Positions 1 through 8,301 of a stretch of DNA of 36,267 nucleotides are shown here, one piece after another. The notes beneath the pieces were generated by a model. That model ran no database searches. It saw nothing but the letters and a program-made list of their open reading frames with translations, and had not been told where the DNA came from. Positions within the stretch are counted from its first letter, which is position 1. Each line of letters opens with the position of its first letter. The translations under genes and the position numbers were made by a program. This stretch comes from Thiotrichaceae bacterium (GTDB lineage Bacteria > Pseudomonadota > Gammaproteobacteria > Beggiatoales > Beggiatoaceae), in contig JAOZSV010000019.1 in NCBI GenBank assembly GCA_029939505.1, positions 1-36,267 on the forward strand, written 5' to 3'.

Positions 1-420
1 AGACATCGTGTAACCCTTGAAAACGTTTCACCGTTTTCTCTGTTGGGTTCCAAAACCCAAAAATGCTTTCCGTCTTTTTCATAACCGGTTTCCTCAGAAT
101 GATAAAAAGAAATGAGTATATCTTTTTATTGGAACCAGGTCAAGAATTAAAAACGGTTATTCGCATTTTAACGTCTTAAAACCGATTTTTTTTGGTTTCT
201 TAAAACACGTATAACGTGGAAAACCGGTGATTTTCATTGAGAATTGCTGGTGATTAACATTTTTCTTGTGCAGTGGGTTATGTACGTCCATGTCAGCTAT
301 GTAGGTCGGGTTAGATTTTTTTGCGCAGCAAAAAAACGTAACCCGACATTCCCAGCTAGTACATTGTCAAGCTAATTTTGACGGGTAGTCTTAGACCTGT
401 CAGGTCTTTTTGTATTACTT
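1..420. other. Intergenic region without a recognisable gene
   Basis: No convincing coding frame is seen on either strand. A hairpin at 301-349 (GTAGGTCGGGTTAGA arm, poly-T/poly-A centre, GTAACCCGAC arm) is a diverged relative of the larger inverted-repeat element at 8993-9120 and 25887-26014. A short perfect palindrome, AGACCTGTCAGGTCT, lies at 393-407; the same ACCTGACAGGT core recurs at 24367-24399 and 25818-25844. The rest is AT-rich and featureless to me. Confidence 0.6.
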
Positions 421-583
421 ACTGATGTTACGCAAAGCTATTCTATCTTAGAAATCCGATTTTTTTCAAAAATCGGATTTCTTAAACATCGTTTAGCCGC
501 TTAAACATCGCCGCTTAGAAATCCGATTTTTTGAAAAAATCGGATTTCTTAAACCTCTTGGAAACATAGTGCGTAACATCAGT
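421..583. repeat. MITE-like element with 14-bp terminal inverted repeats and two internal hairpins
   Basis: The ends ACTGATGTTACGCA (421-434) and TGCGTAACATCAGT (570-583) are perfect inverted repeats. Inside are two copies of a hairpin with the stem AGAAATCCGAT and a T-rich/A-rich centre (about 450-482 and 514-552). The same hairpin stem recurs at about 5801-5836 inside another element. There is no coding capacity. A non-autonomous element is inferred; the mobilising transposase is not visible in the window. Confidence 0.65.
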
Positions 584-591
584 TACTTAAC

Positions 592-706
592 TAGTGTCCA
601 TCCGGAAACGGCTTTAAAAATCCCAAAGCTGAAGCGTTGGACTCCAAAAAATGGGCTTCTTGGAGTACAACGCTTTCGCTTTGGAAGTGTTTCCGGATGG
701 ACACTA
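592..706. repeat. 115-bp MITE-like element with 18-bp perfect terminal inverted repeats
   Basis: TAGTGTCCATCCGGAAAC at 592-609 is exactly complementary to 689-706. The interior holds a second, imperfect inverted pair built on the AGCGTTGGACTCCA / TGGAGTACAACGCT motif, the same core found in the tandem arrays at 7355-7530 and 28684-28842. The ends begin with TA, which would fit a TA-targeting element such as the IS630/Tc1 group, but no transposase is present to confirm it. It lies 22 bp beyond the stop of the DUF4914 gene and could act as its terminator. Confidence 0.65.
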
Positions 707-728
707 ACTAATGCGCTATCACACCATA

Positions 729-2609
729 TCATGATTTGGTGAGGAATGCTTTGTAATCCTCTACGTTGCCATTGTTGAAACAACATTCTATAATTTCCCG
801 TCCCAGAGGAGATAAACTGGAACTGAGAAATGCTTTAAGATGTTCATGAAAATAGGTCTGCAATATCTTTGCGCCTTGATCATAACCCTCGTTCCCCACT
901 TCTGGTTGCGTATTGACTTCTAAGAACCAGTGTGATAGCCCTGTTCCTTCAATACGCATAGAACTGAGTGCATAACCGAGCAAAGCACATCGTGCTGTAA
1001 CGATTTGTGGTTTCTTAAATCGAGCATTTCCTCTTCGTGCCAAATAATCACGCACGAGCCACTGCGACATAAAACCGGTTTTCCATGCCCCGATGTGTTG
1101 GTTAGGAATCAGTATGTATTGTGTGCGCTCTGTTTCTTCAATTTGGCGTAGGAGCAGATTCGCTTGTTCGACTTTTTTACCCGTTGAAAATGGCCAATAA
1201 CTTCCTACCCCTTCACTACTCATACTCTCAGTGTCAACAATACTGGGATTGCTAAAGCCACGCGGGACGACTAAACGCCACAGCCAAGCCAATGCAGGTG
1301 GTAGAATATGAACCATTCCTATAATACCGTAAGTCGGTTTTTCTCGTGTACAGGGTGGGGTCCGAATACCCATACTCCGAATATCTATATTAACGGGTTC
1401 TCGCGCCACAATGCCTGGAATGATTGAACGTGGTATGATCACTCGCGGATTTGGGCAGCTGATACCTGGACTGTCTTCAATATGTTCCCAAATTAATGCC
1501 CGACTACCAGGAACGGCATCAATATTAAGGAATAATAAAGGCTTTGAGGGGACTGCGGTTAGCTTTTCCAGTTCCGGATCAACACCATACTCGTTGATGT
1601 GATTAACACGGACAAACCAAGCATCTTCAGCATCAATGAGGCCAAGTTTGCCATTCTTTTGTTGGATATCTGGATGACATAGTGCCATATCGTCACAAAT
1701 GGGATGCAAATCGCAAGTGCGTTGAATTTCCACATAACGTCTTTCACCAGTGACGGTATTATACCCTTTTAACATCCGCCCATCTGGCAAACGATGGGGT
1801 TGTTCGAGCATTTCACTTTTACCACTACCACTGGCACCCTCATGCATAAAAGTCACCACATTATCATACGGTGTAATCACTTGAACCGCAGAACAATGAG
1901 CGGTTATCCAGCCTTCCGCTTCGCCTTGGCGTATCAACGCACCATAAACCCCTTTTTTGGCACTGGGCCCCGGATAGAGATTGTATGAAAATATCTCGTG
2001 AATCTCATCCAATCGATTATGAACCACAATCTGGTTGCCATCAAAATGTGTTTGTCGAAAAGGCGGAGCCACATAAATAATGACTTTGGGAGAAAAGGAT
2101 TCGTCTATTTTTTCAGAAGAGACAATTCCTTGTAGAAGAGCCAGTCCCAAGGCAAAAAAGGCCGCATTGACTGGAACAATTGCCAGAGCATCTTCGCCCA
2201 GATCATAAGCACCCGTTTTAAAAGCAAATACGGCTAAGTTTTGGCTAGCGAGCCAAGCAAAAGTGTCTTGTCTCAGTTGACTAAAGTCTTCATTGAAGCG
2301 GTCATTAAATCTTGGTTTATCTGATGGTTTGTTATCCCCAATCAGCATACAATCCGGATCACGTCGTCGCATGTTAGGCTCAAGATAGTTAACGGCAATG
2401 CCATTGCGTACTCGTGCTACCGTGGCTTCAGTCACATAACGACCATCAGGCAGTTCGTACTCGACTTTGAAGAAATCTTGTTTTGCATTGCCACAGGCTA
2501 AGTTTAGCAGTTGCTCTGTGTTATCTGCAATGACTAAGCTGGGACAACTTTCAAGAATTTTGACCACTTCTGGGGATTTAGTTATGCTTTTTAATAAGTT
2601 ATTTTTCAT
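729..2609 (-). CDS. DUF4914 family protein, PEP-carboxykinase-like P-loop
   Basis: The 626-residue product matches my recollection of the DUF4914 family over its whole length. Family-like stretches include MRRRDPDCM near residue 80, YVAPPFRQTHF near 180 and LYPGPSAKKGVYG near 210. A nucleotide-binding P-loop of the kind seen in PEP carboxykinases and HPr kinase, GASGSGKSEM, lies at residues 258-267. No signal peptide or membrane segment is evident, so it should be cytoplasmic. The substrate and reaction are unknown to me; ATP- or GTP-dependent phosphate or carboxylate chemistry is inferred only from the P-loop. The gene stands alone: a repeat-filled gap of over 500 bp separates it from htpX, and a MITE follows its stop. 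The ATG start has only a weak ribosome-binding site. Confidence 0.82.
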   Translation of the reverse strand: MKNNLLKSITKSPEVVKILESCPSLVIADNTEQLLNLACGNAKQDFFKVEYELPDGRYVTEATVARVRNGIAVNYLEPNMRRRDPDCMLIGDNKPSDKPRFNDRFNEDFSQLRQDTFAWLASQNLAVFAFKTGAYDLGEDALAIVPVNAAFFALGLALLQGIVSSEKIDESFSPKVIIYVAPPFRQTHFDGNQIVVHNRLDEIHEIFSYNLYPGPSAKKGVYGALIRQGEAEGWITAHCSAVQVITPYDNVVTFMHEGASGSGKSEMLEQPHRLPDGRMLKGYNTVTGERRYVEIQRTCDLHPICDDMALCHPDIQQKNGKLGLIDAEDAWFVRVNHINEYGVDPELEKLTAVPSKPLLFLNIDAVPGSRALIWEHIEDSPGISCPNPRVIIPRSIIPGIVAREPVNIDIRSMGIRTPPCTREKPTYGIIGMVHILPPALAWLWRLVVPRGFSNPSIVDTESMSSEGVGSYWPFSTGKKVEQANLLLRQIEETERTQYILIPNQHIGAWKTGFMSQWLVRDYLARRGNARFKKPQIVTARCALLGYALSSMRIEGTGLSHWFLEVNTQPEVGNEGYDQGAKILQTYFHEHLKAFLSSSLSPLGREIIECCFNNGNVEDYKAFLTKS

Positions 2610-2718
2610 TTTTTCAACTCAACAAATTATAGGTTTTTTGGATTTCTTGTTCCCAAATTCTGTCACGAGAAACGAGAAATTTTTCCATACTGGAGCGTTC
2701 ATCGTTATACACAAAAAG

Positions 2719-2795
2719 TAGGGTGGGCAACGTTTTTTTGTTGCCCACCTTCTAAGGCTAAGGAAGGTGGGCAAAAAAACACTTGCCCACCCTAC
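2719..2795. repeat. Inverted-repeat element, GTAGGGTGGGCAA type
   Basis: GTAGGGTGGGCAA at 2719-2731 pairs with TTGCCCACCCTAC at 2783-2795, with further internal complementary GGTGGGC/GCCCACC segments. The same end motif recurs around 18270, 18709, 18841, 27351, 27483 and 28430, so this is one member of a family of short repeats. It lies upstream of the DUF4914 gene and has no coding capacity. Confidence 0.6.
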
Positions 2796-2960
2796 ATACA
2801 AATTGCTTTAAAATCAAATATTTAAATACTTATGACTCACGATGAATACTAGAAGAATCGTGGAAACAAGGGAACAGAGTTTTGGAACGATAATACGATA
2901 ATAGGAGTCCAACGCTTTCGCTTTGGGGAAAAGGTCGAAGTAGAGATTAAAACTAAAATG

Positions 2961-3118
2961 GTAACGACTCAGGGCAACCACAAGGGATTGCCCCTACATA
3001 TGAATATTTTCGGAACGAGGTGTATGAATATTGTTGTAGGGGCAATTGAATATTTTCGGAACGAGGTGTATGAATATTGTTGTAGGGGCAATCCTTTATG
3101 GTTGCCCTGAGTAGTTAC
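2961..3118. repeat. MITE-like element containing a 46-bp tandem duplication
   Basis: The left part begins GTAACGACTCAGGGCAACC, and the right part ends with the near-complement GGTTGCCCTGAGTAGTTAC. Inner arms read GGGATTGCCCCTACA and TGTAGGGGCAATCC. Between them a 46-bp unit containing TTTTCGGAACGAGG is present twice in exact tandem (3001-3046 and 3047-3092). A shorter relative with the same ends lies at 27249-27345. The right end reaches within 8 bp of the htpX stop. No gene is seen in the 2610-3125 interval. Confidence 0.6.
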
Positions 3119-3125
3119 AAGAAAT

Positions 3126-3983
3126 TTAATAACGACTCTGCTGCAAGGCAATAATTCTATCTTCAAGCGGCGGATGGCTTCTAAAAATACGCTGTATCAA
3201 ACCTTTACTCTTGCTCGCATTAATACCAAAAGCCGCTAATTGTTCGGGCAATTGTCCAGCATGTCCCATTTGTAAGCGTTGCAAAGCAGCAATCATTTTG
3301 TTTGCGCCAACTATTCTCGCTGAACCGGCATCAGCATGAAACTCTCGATGGCGCGAGAACCACATCACAATAATATTGGCGAGAAGACCCAGTACGATTT
3401 CGGCAACTATACTGCCAATATAGTAACCTGGACCATATCCCTGCTTATTTTTAAAGAGGACCCGATCAACTATTTGACCAATGACTTTTGCTAGAACAAG
3501 TATAAAAGTATTAATTACTCCCTGAATAAGAGCAAGCGTTACCATATCACCATTAGCAACATGGCTTATTTCATGGGCTAACACTGCTTCGACTTCCTGT
3601 TGTTCCATTGCATGAAGTAAACCGGTACTGACAGCGACTAATGCGCTATCACGTCTCATACCCGTTGCAAAAGCATTGACAGATTCTGAATCATAAATAG
3701 CGACTTCTGGCATACCAATTCCCGCTGATTGTGCTTGACGACGTACTGTATCCAATAGCCATGCTTCAGCGGAATTGCTCGGTTCTTCTATGACGTGCGC
3801 TCCGGTCATTTTTTTTGCCATCGTTTTAGACAGAGCTAACGAAATAAACGAGCCGCCCATACCTAATATGAGTGCAAAAATCAGAAATTCTACAGTATTA
3901 TTGGCACCGAGCATGGGTAAAATAAAACCGAGTAATGTTAAAACGGCTAAATTTGTTCCAAAAAATAATGTTATCGTTTTCAT
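3126..3983 (-). CDS. htpX: Protease HtpX, membrane zinc metallopeptidase (M48B)
   Basis: HtpX is an inner-membrane zinc endopeptidase of protein quality control that cleaves misfolded membrane proteins. The 285-residue length is normal for the family. Two N-terminal membrane segments (about residues 4-25 and 32-52) precede the catalytic motif HEISH at residues 137-141. The third zinc ligand is expected at E214, in REFHADAGSA. Two further hydrophobic segments (about 150-175 and 190-208) lie between them. The C-terminal SHPPLEDRI motif is typical of M48B. The start lies 9 bp after the thrB stop, so the two genes are probably co-transcribed. The pairing looks incidental, since no functional link is known. 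No truncation or odd residue is seen. Confidence 0.95.
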   Translation of the reverse strand: MKTITLFFGTNLAVLTLLGFILPMLGANNTVEFLIFALILGMGGSFISLALSKTMAKKMTGAHVIEEPSNSAEAWLLDTVRRQAQSAGIGMPEVAIYDSESVNAFATGMRRDSALVAVSTGLLHAMEQQEVEAVLAHEISHVANGDMVTLALIQGVINTFILVLAKVIGQIVDRVLFKNKQGYGPGYYIGSIVAEIVLGLLANIIVMWFSRHREFHADAGSARIVGANKMIAALQRLQMGHAGQLPEQLAAFGINASKSKGLIQRIFRSHPPLEDRIIALQQSRY

Positions 3984-3992
3984 GTTTGCTTA

Positions 3993-4925
3993 TCAGTTCG
4001 GTGTTTTTTCAATATGCGTTTTTAAAAGATTGCGAAAAACAGTAGGTTCTTTAATATGTGTGATTTCGCCAGGACGCGGGAAATGGTGGTCTTGCAAACG
4101 CGATAACCAAAATCGTAATGCCGCCGCTCGTAATATTACCGGCCAAGCATCATATTCGAGCGGAGTCAGTGAACGGTTTTCAAGATAGCCATCAAATAAC
4201 GCTTCTACCCGTTTTTCATCTAAACGCGCATTTGGCAGACGACACCAATCATTTACCGTGATCGCAATATCATAAATGAAGACATCATTGCACGCATAAT
4301 ATAAATCAATAATGCCAGATAATGTGTCACCTTCAAACAGGGCATTATCCCGAAACAAATCGGCATGAATAACCCCTGTTGGTAATGTGATATTTTGATA
4401 ATTTGCTTGAAAATATAATTCCGCTTTTAGCAGTACTGCATCATTGGTATCCATAAGAGGAAGCACCCGCTTGGCAGTGATTTTCCACCAATGAGGACCG
4501 CGTTCATTAGGGCGATGATATGGAAAATCCTTGCTGACGGAATGCAACCGCCCTAGTGAATAGCCTACTGCATGACATTGTGCAAGGTTTGGTTCCTCAA
4601 CATCTTTACCACGCAAACGTTTAACGAGGGCAGCGGGTTTACCATTCAGTTGGCGTAAATAATGTCCTTCATTATCAGCTAATGGATGGGCACTTGGAAT
4701 ATTATGTTCGGCAAGATAAGCCATTAATTCGAGAAAATAGGGCAATTCTTCATCGCCCAAATATTCAAACAAGGTTAGCACAAATTCACCTACAGAAGTG
4801 GTGACAAAGTAATTGGTATTTTCTATGCCAGCACTGATACCTTGATAGGCGACTAAATCCCCTAAATTGTAATGACGCAAAAAATCTTCAAGTTGATGGC
4901 GTTCAACGAGCGTATAAACAGACAT
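3993..4925 (-). CDS. thrB: Homoserine kinase, aminoglycoside-phosphotransferase fold
   Basis: Homoserine kinase phosphorylates homoserine with ATP to O-phosphohomoserine, the penultimate step of threonine synthesis, in the cytoplasm. The 310 residues match the APH-fold ThrB type of Gammaproteobacteria such as Pseudomonas and sulfur oxidisers rather than the GHMP-type enzyme of E. coli. The N-terminal GISAGIENTNYFV loop lies at about 29-41, the catalytic Brenner motif HADLFRDN at 187-194, and the metal-binding DLYYA segment starts at D207. The conserved FWLSRLQDHHFPRPGE region lies near the C-terminus. It is the first gene of an apparent thrB-htpX pair. The ATG start fits the usual family N-terminus (SVYTxVE), although the ribosome-binding site is weak. 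Confidence 0.93.
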   Translation of the reverse strand: MSVYTLVERHQLEDFLRHYNLGDLVAYQGISAGIENTNYFVTTSVGEFVLTLFEYLGDEELPYFLELMAYLAEHNIPSAHPLADNEGHYLRQLNGKPAALVKRLRGKDVEEPNLAQCHAVGYSLGRLHSVSKDFPYHRPNERGPHWWKITAKRVLPLMDTNDAVLLKAELYFQANYQNITLPTGVIHADLFRDNALFEGDTLSGIIDLYYACNDVFIYDIAITVNDWCRLPNARLDEKRVEALFDGYLENRSLTPLEYDAWPVILRAAALRFWLSRLQDHHFPRPGEITHIKEPTVFRNLLKTHIEKTPN

Positions 4926-5021
4926 ATTCAGTTATTAATTTGAGGTGATGATGTTTCGAGATTCGAGTTTTAAAATAGAACCTCGACATGGATTGAAAAA
5001 TTTTTTAGCCTCAAAATCAGT

Positions 5022-5696
5022 TTACTCATAAAACTTTTTTAAAGTTTCAGGCTCCACGCCCAAAGCATAACCTAATCGTAAACCCCACATCAACAAAATC
5101 GTCCAGACAATACCCTCTTGTTCCCAACGACGACTTGAAGTCATCACAGGCGTTCGTATGCAAAAAGGACGACTAAAACGTTTGAGTTGACGACTCAAGG
5201 CAATAGCTTCCATAAAAGGAATATCAGGAAATCCCTTGACTTGTCTATATAAGCTGCGCTGCACAAAAATGGCTTGATTCCCTGTCACAATGCCTGTTAA
5301 ACAGGAACGCAAATTCACTAAACGCTCTACCACACGCAGTAGCAATGCCCGCCCTGAGAGACGCACATTAAAACGTCCCCATTTTCTTTTTGATAACCCT
5401 TTAATGATCAAAGCATCAGCTTGTGCAGGTAAATGCGTATCGGCGTGTAAAAACAAAAAAATGTCGTGACGGGCAAATCTTGCACCCAAATTCATCTGCT
5501 GCGCTCGCCCAGCTTTACTAAGCAAAACGCTATCTACTAAAGGCGCGGCTAAAGTTCGCGTATTATCTGTGCTACCGCCATCGACTACAATCACTTCATG
5601 CCCAGCTTCACGCAATGGTTGAAGCTTTTGTAAAGTCTCAACAATGATAGCTTGCTCATTTAACGTGGGAATAATAATTGATAAAAATCCATTCAA
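5022..5696 (-). CDS. Family 2 glycosyltransferase, TIGR04283-like (rSAM/selenodomain-associated transferase 2)
   Basis: The GT-A fold domain starts with LSIIIPTLNE, then VIVVDGGSTDNT (near 41-52), AGRAQQMNLGA, and the metal-binding-type motif HAD at residues 84-86 in FLFLHADTHLP. These match the TIGR04283 family, whose acceptor is not firmly established. The frame opens at a GTG at 5714, but an AAAGGA ribosome-binding site sits 8 bases before a TTG at 5696, and family members normally begin just before LSIIIPTLNE, so I chose TTG. The usual late motif FMED is FMEA here (E163, A164), so the second acidic residue is missing. No membrane segment is obvious apart from a hydrophobic stretch near the C-terminus. 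Sugar donor and product cannot be inferred. Confidence 0.85.
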   Translation of the reverse strand: MNGFLSIIIPTLNEQAIIVETLQKLQPLREAGHEVIVVDGGSTDNTRTLAAPLVDSVLLSKAGRAQQMNLGARFARHDIFLFLHADTHLPAQADALIIKGLSKRKWGRFNVRLSGRALLLRVVERLVNLRSCLTGIVTGNQAIFVQRSLYRQVKGFPDIPFMEAIALSRQLKRFSRPFCIRTPVMTSSRRWEQEGIVWTILLMWGLRLGYALGVEPETLKKFYE

Positions 5697-5739
5697 GACA
5701 AGGTTCCTTTCCACAACGACTGCCCTGCAACCGGATTAA

Positions 5740-5880
5740 TGGTTAATGCTTAATGATGAATGATTGAGGTTCTTGCAAAACTCTGAACACACGAGGTTTA
5801 AGAAATCCGATTTTTGAAAAAAAATCGGATTTCTAATAAAACCATTCACCATTCACCATTCACCATTAAGCATTAACCAT
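5740..5880. repeat. Inverted-repeat element overlapping the antiporter stop codon
   Basis: GGTTAATGCTTAATG at 5742-5756 is the exact complement of 5864-5878. The interior contains the AGAAATCCGAT hairpin (about 5801-5836) also found twice in the element at 421-583, followed by three tandem ATTCACC units (about 5844-5864). The right arm carries the stop codon and last residues of the antiporter gene. The interval has no other gene. Confidence 0.65.
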
Positions 5881-7252
5881 TCGCCTCTTTGCGTAACAAA
5901 TGGTTCAATATCGGTGGTGTCAACAACGTTGTCAAAATCACCATGATGATGACGACTGAAAACAACTCTTCACTGATCACGCCAAGCTGTTTACCTATCA
6001 TGGCAAAAATCAGCCCGACTTCACCACGAGGAGCCATACCCCAACCAACGATATATTTATTGACAGGTCCAGCAACCAGGCCAGACACTAATTTGCCGAT
6101 AAAAGCCACCAAAGTAATCACTAAAGCAATACCTAATATTTTTGGATCAGATAAGGTTTTTAAATCGACTTGCATCCCCGTCACGACGAAAAACAGCGGC
6201 ACTAAAAAATGTCCAAGCGGTTCAACTAAGCGATCCAGATGATGTTTATCATGTATATTCAAAACATTTTTCACCTCTTGCTTGGTTTTCTCATCCGCGC
6301 CTTCCACTGCTTTTTCTATGGAAGCATTAATAGCGGGAGTCGCAAATCTTTGAAAATGAACAGGTTCTAGCATTAAACCTGCGGCAAAAGCACCCACGAT
6401 GGGAGCAAGCCCTACTAGATGAGCGAGATAAGCAAAAATCAAGCAAAAGCTGATGGCAAGAGTGAACTTCATGCCAATTCCAGTATGAATCAAAGAAAAG
6501 AATTTCCCGATTCGAGGCGCTAATAATTGCCCCAAAAATAGTGCGCCCACAAGGAATAATATCGCTTCTGTTGTTATCCAAGCTATCTCACCTGTACTGA
6601 CGACACCCGTCACCACAATGGCTGAAACAACCGCCAAAATAATTAATCCCATCACATCATCAATGACTGCCGCGCCTAACACAATCTGCGCTTCGCGAGT
6701 TTGTAGCTTACCCAAATCACGGAATACGCGCCCAGTAATACCGACGGATGTGGCGGTGAGGGTTGCGCCTAAAAATAAATAGGCATTCGTCTCCAATCCT
6801 GGCATCAGCCATATACCAGCAACATAGCCAAGCCCAAAAGGAACAACTACACCAACTGTCGCAACCATAAAGGCTCGTACTCCCACTTTACGCATTTCAT
6901 CAATATAGGATTCCAAACCAATTTGAAATAACAGAATCACCACGCCTAATTCTGCAAGGAATAAAATGATCTGATCATGTTTGACAGGATCAAACACCCC
7001 TAAACCAACAAGGGCGAGATTTCCTAACACAACACCCATGATCAACTCGCCCAACACCGCAGGTTGTTTCCATCTCTCAACCAAACTGCCTACTTTTGCC
7101 AATAGGAGTAAAACGGCGATCCATAAAAAAGCATTAGGGATAGCTGCATTTCCGCCACTCGCAGATACTGTGGAGGGCAAAAACAAAACGAGGATTAATG
7201 GATAAAACCATCGAGAACGCTCTTGAAAATAACGGTGTAAATTTTTTCTCAT
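5873..7252 (-). CDS. Cation:proton antiporter, CPA2 family
   Basis: This is a membrane antiporter of the monovalent cation:proton antiporter-2 family, likely exchanging Na+ or K+ for H+. It has about a dozen hydrophobic segments in 459 residues. The paired acidic residues D198-D199 in AAVIDDVMGL form the ion-binding motif of electrogenic CPA2 members, and TSVGIT (168-173) is the unwound-helix motif on the other side of the site. The first about 30 residues look like a cleavable signal peptide (hydrophobic core ending VSA). I chose ATG at 7252 because GAGGAA lies 7 bases upstream; an in-frame TTG at 7267 is less likely. There is no C-terminal TrkA-N/RCK domain, unlike KefB/KefC. The last codons lie inside the repeat at 5740-5880, so the natural C-terminus may have been altered. 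Confidence 0.9.
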   Translation of the reverse strand: MRKNLHRYFQERSRWFYPLILVLFLPSTVSASGGNAAIPNAFLWIAVLLLLAKVGSLVERWKQPAVLGELIMGVVLGNLALVGLGVFDPVKHDQIILFLAELGVVILLFQIGLESYIDEMRKVGVRAFMVATVGVVVPFGLGYVAGIWLMPGLETNAYLFLGATLTATSVGITGRVFRDLGKLQTREAQIVLGAAVIDDVMGLIILAVVSAIVVTGVVSTGEIAWITTEAILFLVGALFLGQLLAPRIGKFFSLIHTGIGMKFTLAISFCLIFAYLAHLVGLAPIVGAFAAGLMLEPVHFQRFATPAINASIEKAVEGADEKTKQEVKNVLNIHDKHHLDRLVEPLGHFLVPLFFVVTGMQVDLKTLSDPKILGIALVITLVAFIGKLVSGLVAGPVNKYIVGWGMAPRGEVGLIFAMIGKQLGVISEELFSVVIIMVILTTLLTPPILNHLLRKEANG

Positions 7253-7354
7253 CAACAAATTCCTCAAAATAAGTAAAAAGTTATAAATTATTATTAAAAA
7301 TAATATTTTAACAGATAAAAGTGCTATTCAGTCAATTTAAAAACCTATCCAAAA

Positions 7355-7530
7355 ATGGAGTACAACGCTTTAGCTTTGTTGCTTTGATATCCAACATTAA
7401 CTTTGTTGCTTTGATATCCAACATTAACTTTGTTGCTTTGGAGTTACAACGCTTTAGCTTTGTTGCTTTGGTATCCAACATTAACTTTGTTACTTTGGTA
7501 TCCAACATTAACTTTGTTGCTTTGGTATCC
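7355..7530. repeat. 27-bp tandem repeat array mixed with CAACGCTTTAGCTTTG units
   Basis: Units of the type CTTTGTTGCTTTGATATCCA followed by ACATTAA recur head to tail, two in the left block and three in the right. They are separated and preceded by the motif CAACGCTTTAGCTTTG. Because 27 is a multiple of three, the minus strand stays open and would encode a KATKLMLD(I/T) repeat, but it has no ribosome-binding site or homology I recognise, so I treat it as non-coding. The same CAACGCTTTAGCTTTG core forms the 32-bp array at 28684-28842. It lies just upstream of the antiporter start. Confidence 0.7.
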
Positions 7531-7732
7531 AAGGAATCTCAAAAAAACTGTCCTACCCAACCTTCATGTTTCCACTATAACCTAAAAATCGCAATTGTTT
7601 TGTAAATTATTATAACAATTAATTATAGTATTTTACCTTCATCCGCCTAAAATTTTTTTAATTTACAAGGGAACTGCCATTTTTAGGTATAATTTAGTTT
7701 TCTGCAAGAATATAAAAAAGAGGAAGGTGAAT

Positions 7733-7837
7733 ATGAAAATAATGGATAGTGAAAAGAAAGAGCTAATCAAAGAGGCCGCAAAGAGACTAAAAGGCCACGA
7801 AAAACGAGCGTATATCGCCAAAATATCATTAGATTAG
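7733..7837 (+). pseudogene. N-terminal fragment of a transposase (ISAzo13-like)
   Basis: A strong ribosome-binding site (GAGGAAGGTGA) precedes an ATG opening a 34-residue frame with a KEAAKRLKGHEKRAYIAKI segment. This resembles the start of ISAzo13-family transposases, where an (A)AKxLKGxxRRxFxA pattern is usual, but the match is short. The frame ends in a TAG that belongs to the left end of the IS remnant at 7835-8169, and nothing of the rest of the transposase follows beyond that remnant. It is therefore a broken gene whose 3' part has been lost. Confidence 0.45.
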
Positions 7838-8169
7838 ACATCTTTCCTAAATGGGACTACACCTCAAGTTGACAAGAGCAGCAACCAATCGCCATGTTAA
7901 ACCATAATTTTTATGTTTACCTCGATAAACATCTTTAACACAACGAAAAATTTTACATAATCGATTAATATTTTCAATCAAAATACGTCTTTTTGAAAGA
8001 GCTTTATTATGAGCTTTGGCCTCTGCTGTTCGGGGAATCCCCTCTTTCTATTGGAATAACAGAATTTTTATGATACTTGTTTAAACCCTGATACCCTGAA
8101 TCAGCAAGGAGTTCGGATTGAATATCTTAACACAATTGGATTTCATATGCTATTTAGGAAAGATGTCTA
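7835..8169 (-). mobile_element. 335-bp internally deleted IS element (IS5-like) with perfect 18-bp ends
   Basis: TAGACATCTTTCCTAAAT at 7835-7852 is the exact complement of ATTTAGGAAAGATGTCTA at 8152-8169. Between them, on the minus strand, lies the C-terminal third of a DDE transposase, so the ends and the enzyme belong together. The 5' two thirds of the transposase are missing. The ends include TA on both sides, compatible with a short TA-type target duplication, but a longer duplication is not visible because the two flanks are unrelated (transposase fragment on the left, toxin fragment on the right). Confidence 0.75.
7847..8150 (-). pseudogene. C-terminal remnant of an IS5-type DDE transposase, frameshifted
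   Basis: Reading the minus strand from near 8132 gives ELLADSGYQGLNKYHKNSVI, containing the second aspartate region (LADSGYQG) of IS5-type transposases. After a frameshift near 8040 it continues as AEAKAHNKALSKRRILIENI, with the catalytic glutamate in the RxxIEN context, then an R/K-rich stretch and LTWRLVAALVNLR. It stops with TAG at 7847-7849, inside the left terminal repeat. An in-frame TAA also precedes the conserved part. It cannot make an active enzyme; the ends could still be mobilised by a full-length relative elsewhere. Confidence 0.7.
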
Positions 8170-8300
8170 ATTTCTTTAACTTCTTCCAGTGTTTTAATCT
8201 TCTTTTTAGTTAAAACAAACATTAAAATACTCACCAAGTACCTGCGTACTGACTATGATAGAGTCAAAATTTTTATTAATGATTTTGGAAATGATCGCAC
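8170..8300 (-). pseudogene. Fragment of a PIN-domain (VapC-type) toxin
   Basis: The minus strand encodes AIISKIINKNFDSIIVSTQV followed by LGEYFNV, the central strand and helix of PIN-domain RNases (VSTQVLGEF pattern). A one-base shift then leads to LTKKKIKTLEEVKEI before the sequence ends at the IS terminal repeat at 8169. About 25 N-terminal residues with the first catalytic aspartate are missing, as is everything after the IS. It is a decayed toxin gene directly after the antitoxin remnant. Confidence 0.55.
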
Positions 8301-8301
8301 T

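Noticed and set aside
7332-7532. Minus-strand frame encoding KATKLMLD repeats
   Set aside because: It is open only because the DNA repeat is 27 bp long; there is no ribosome-binding site, signal or recognisable fold.
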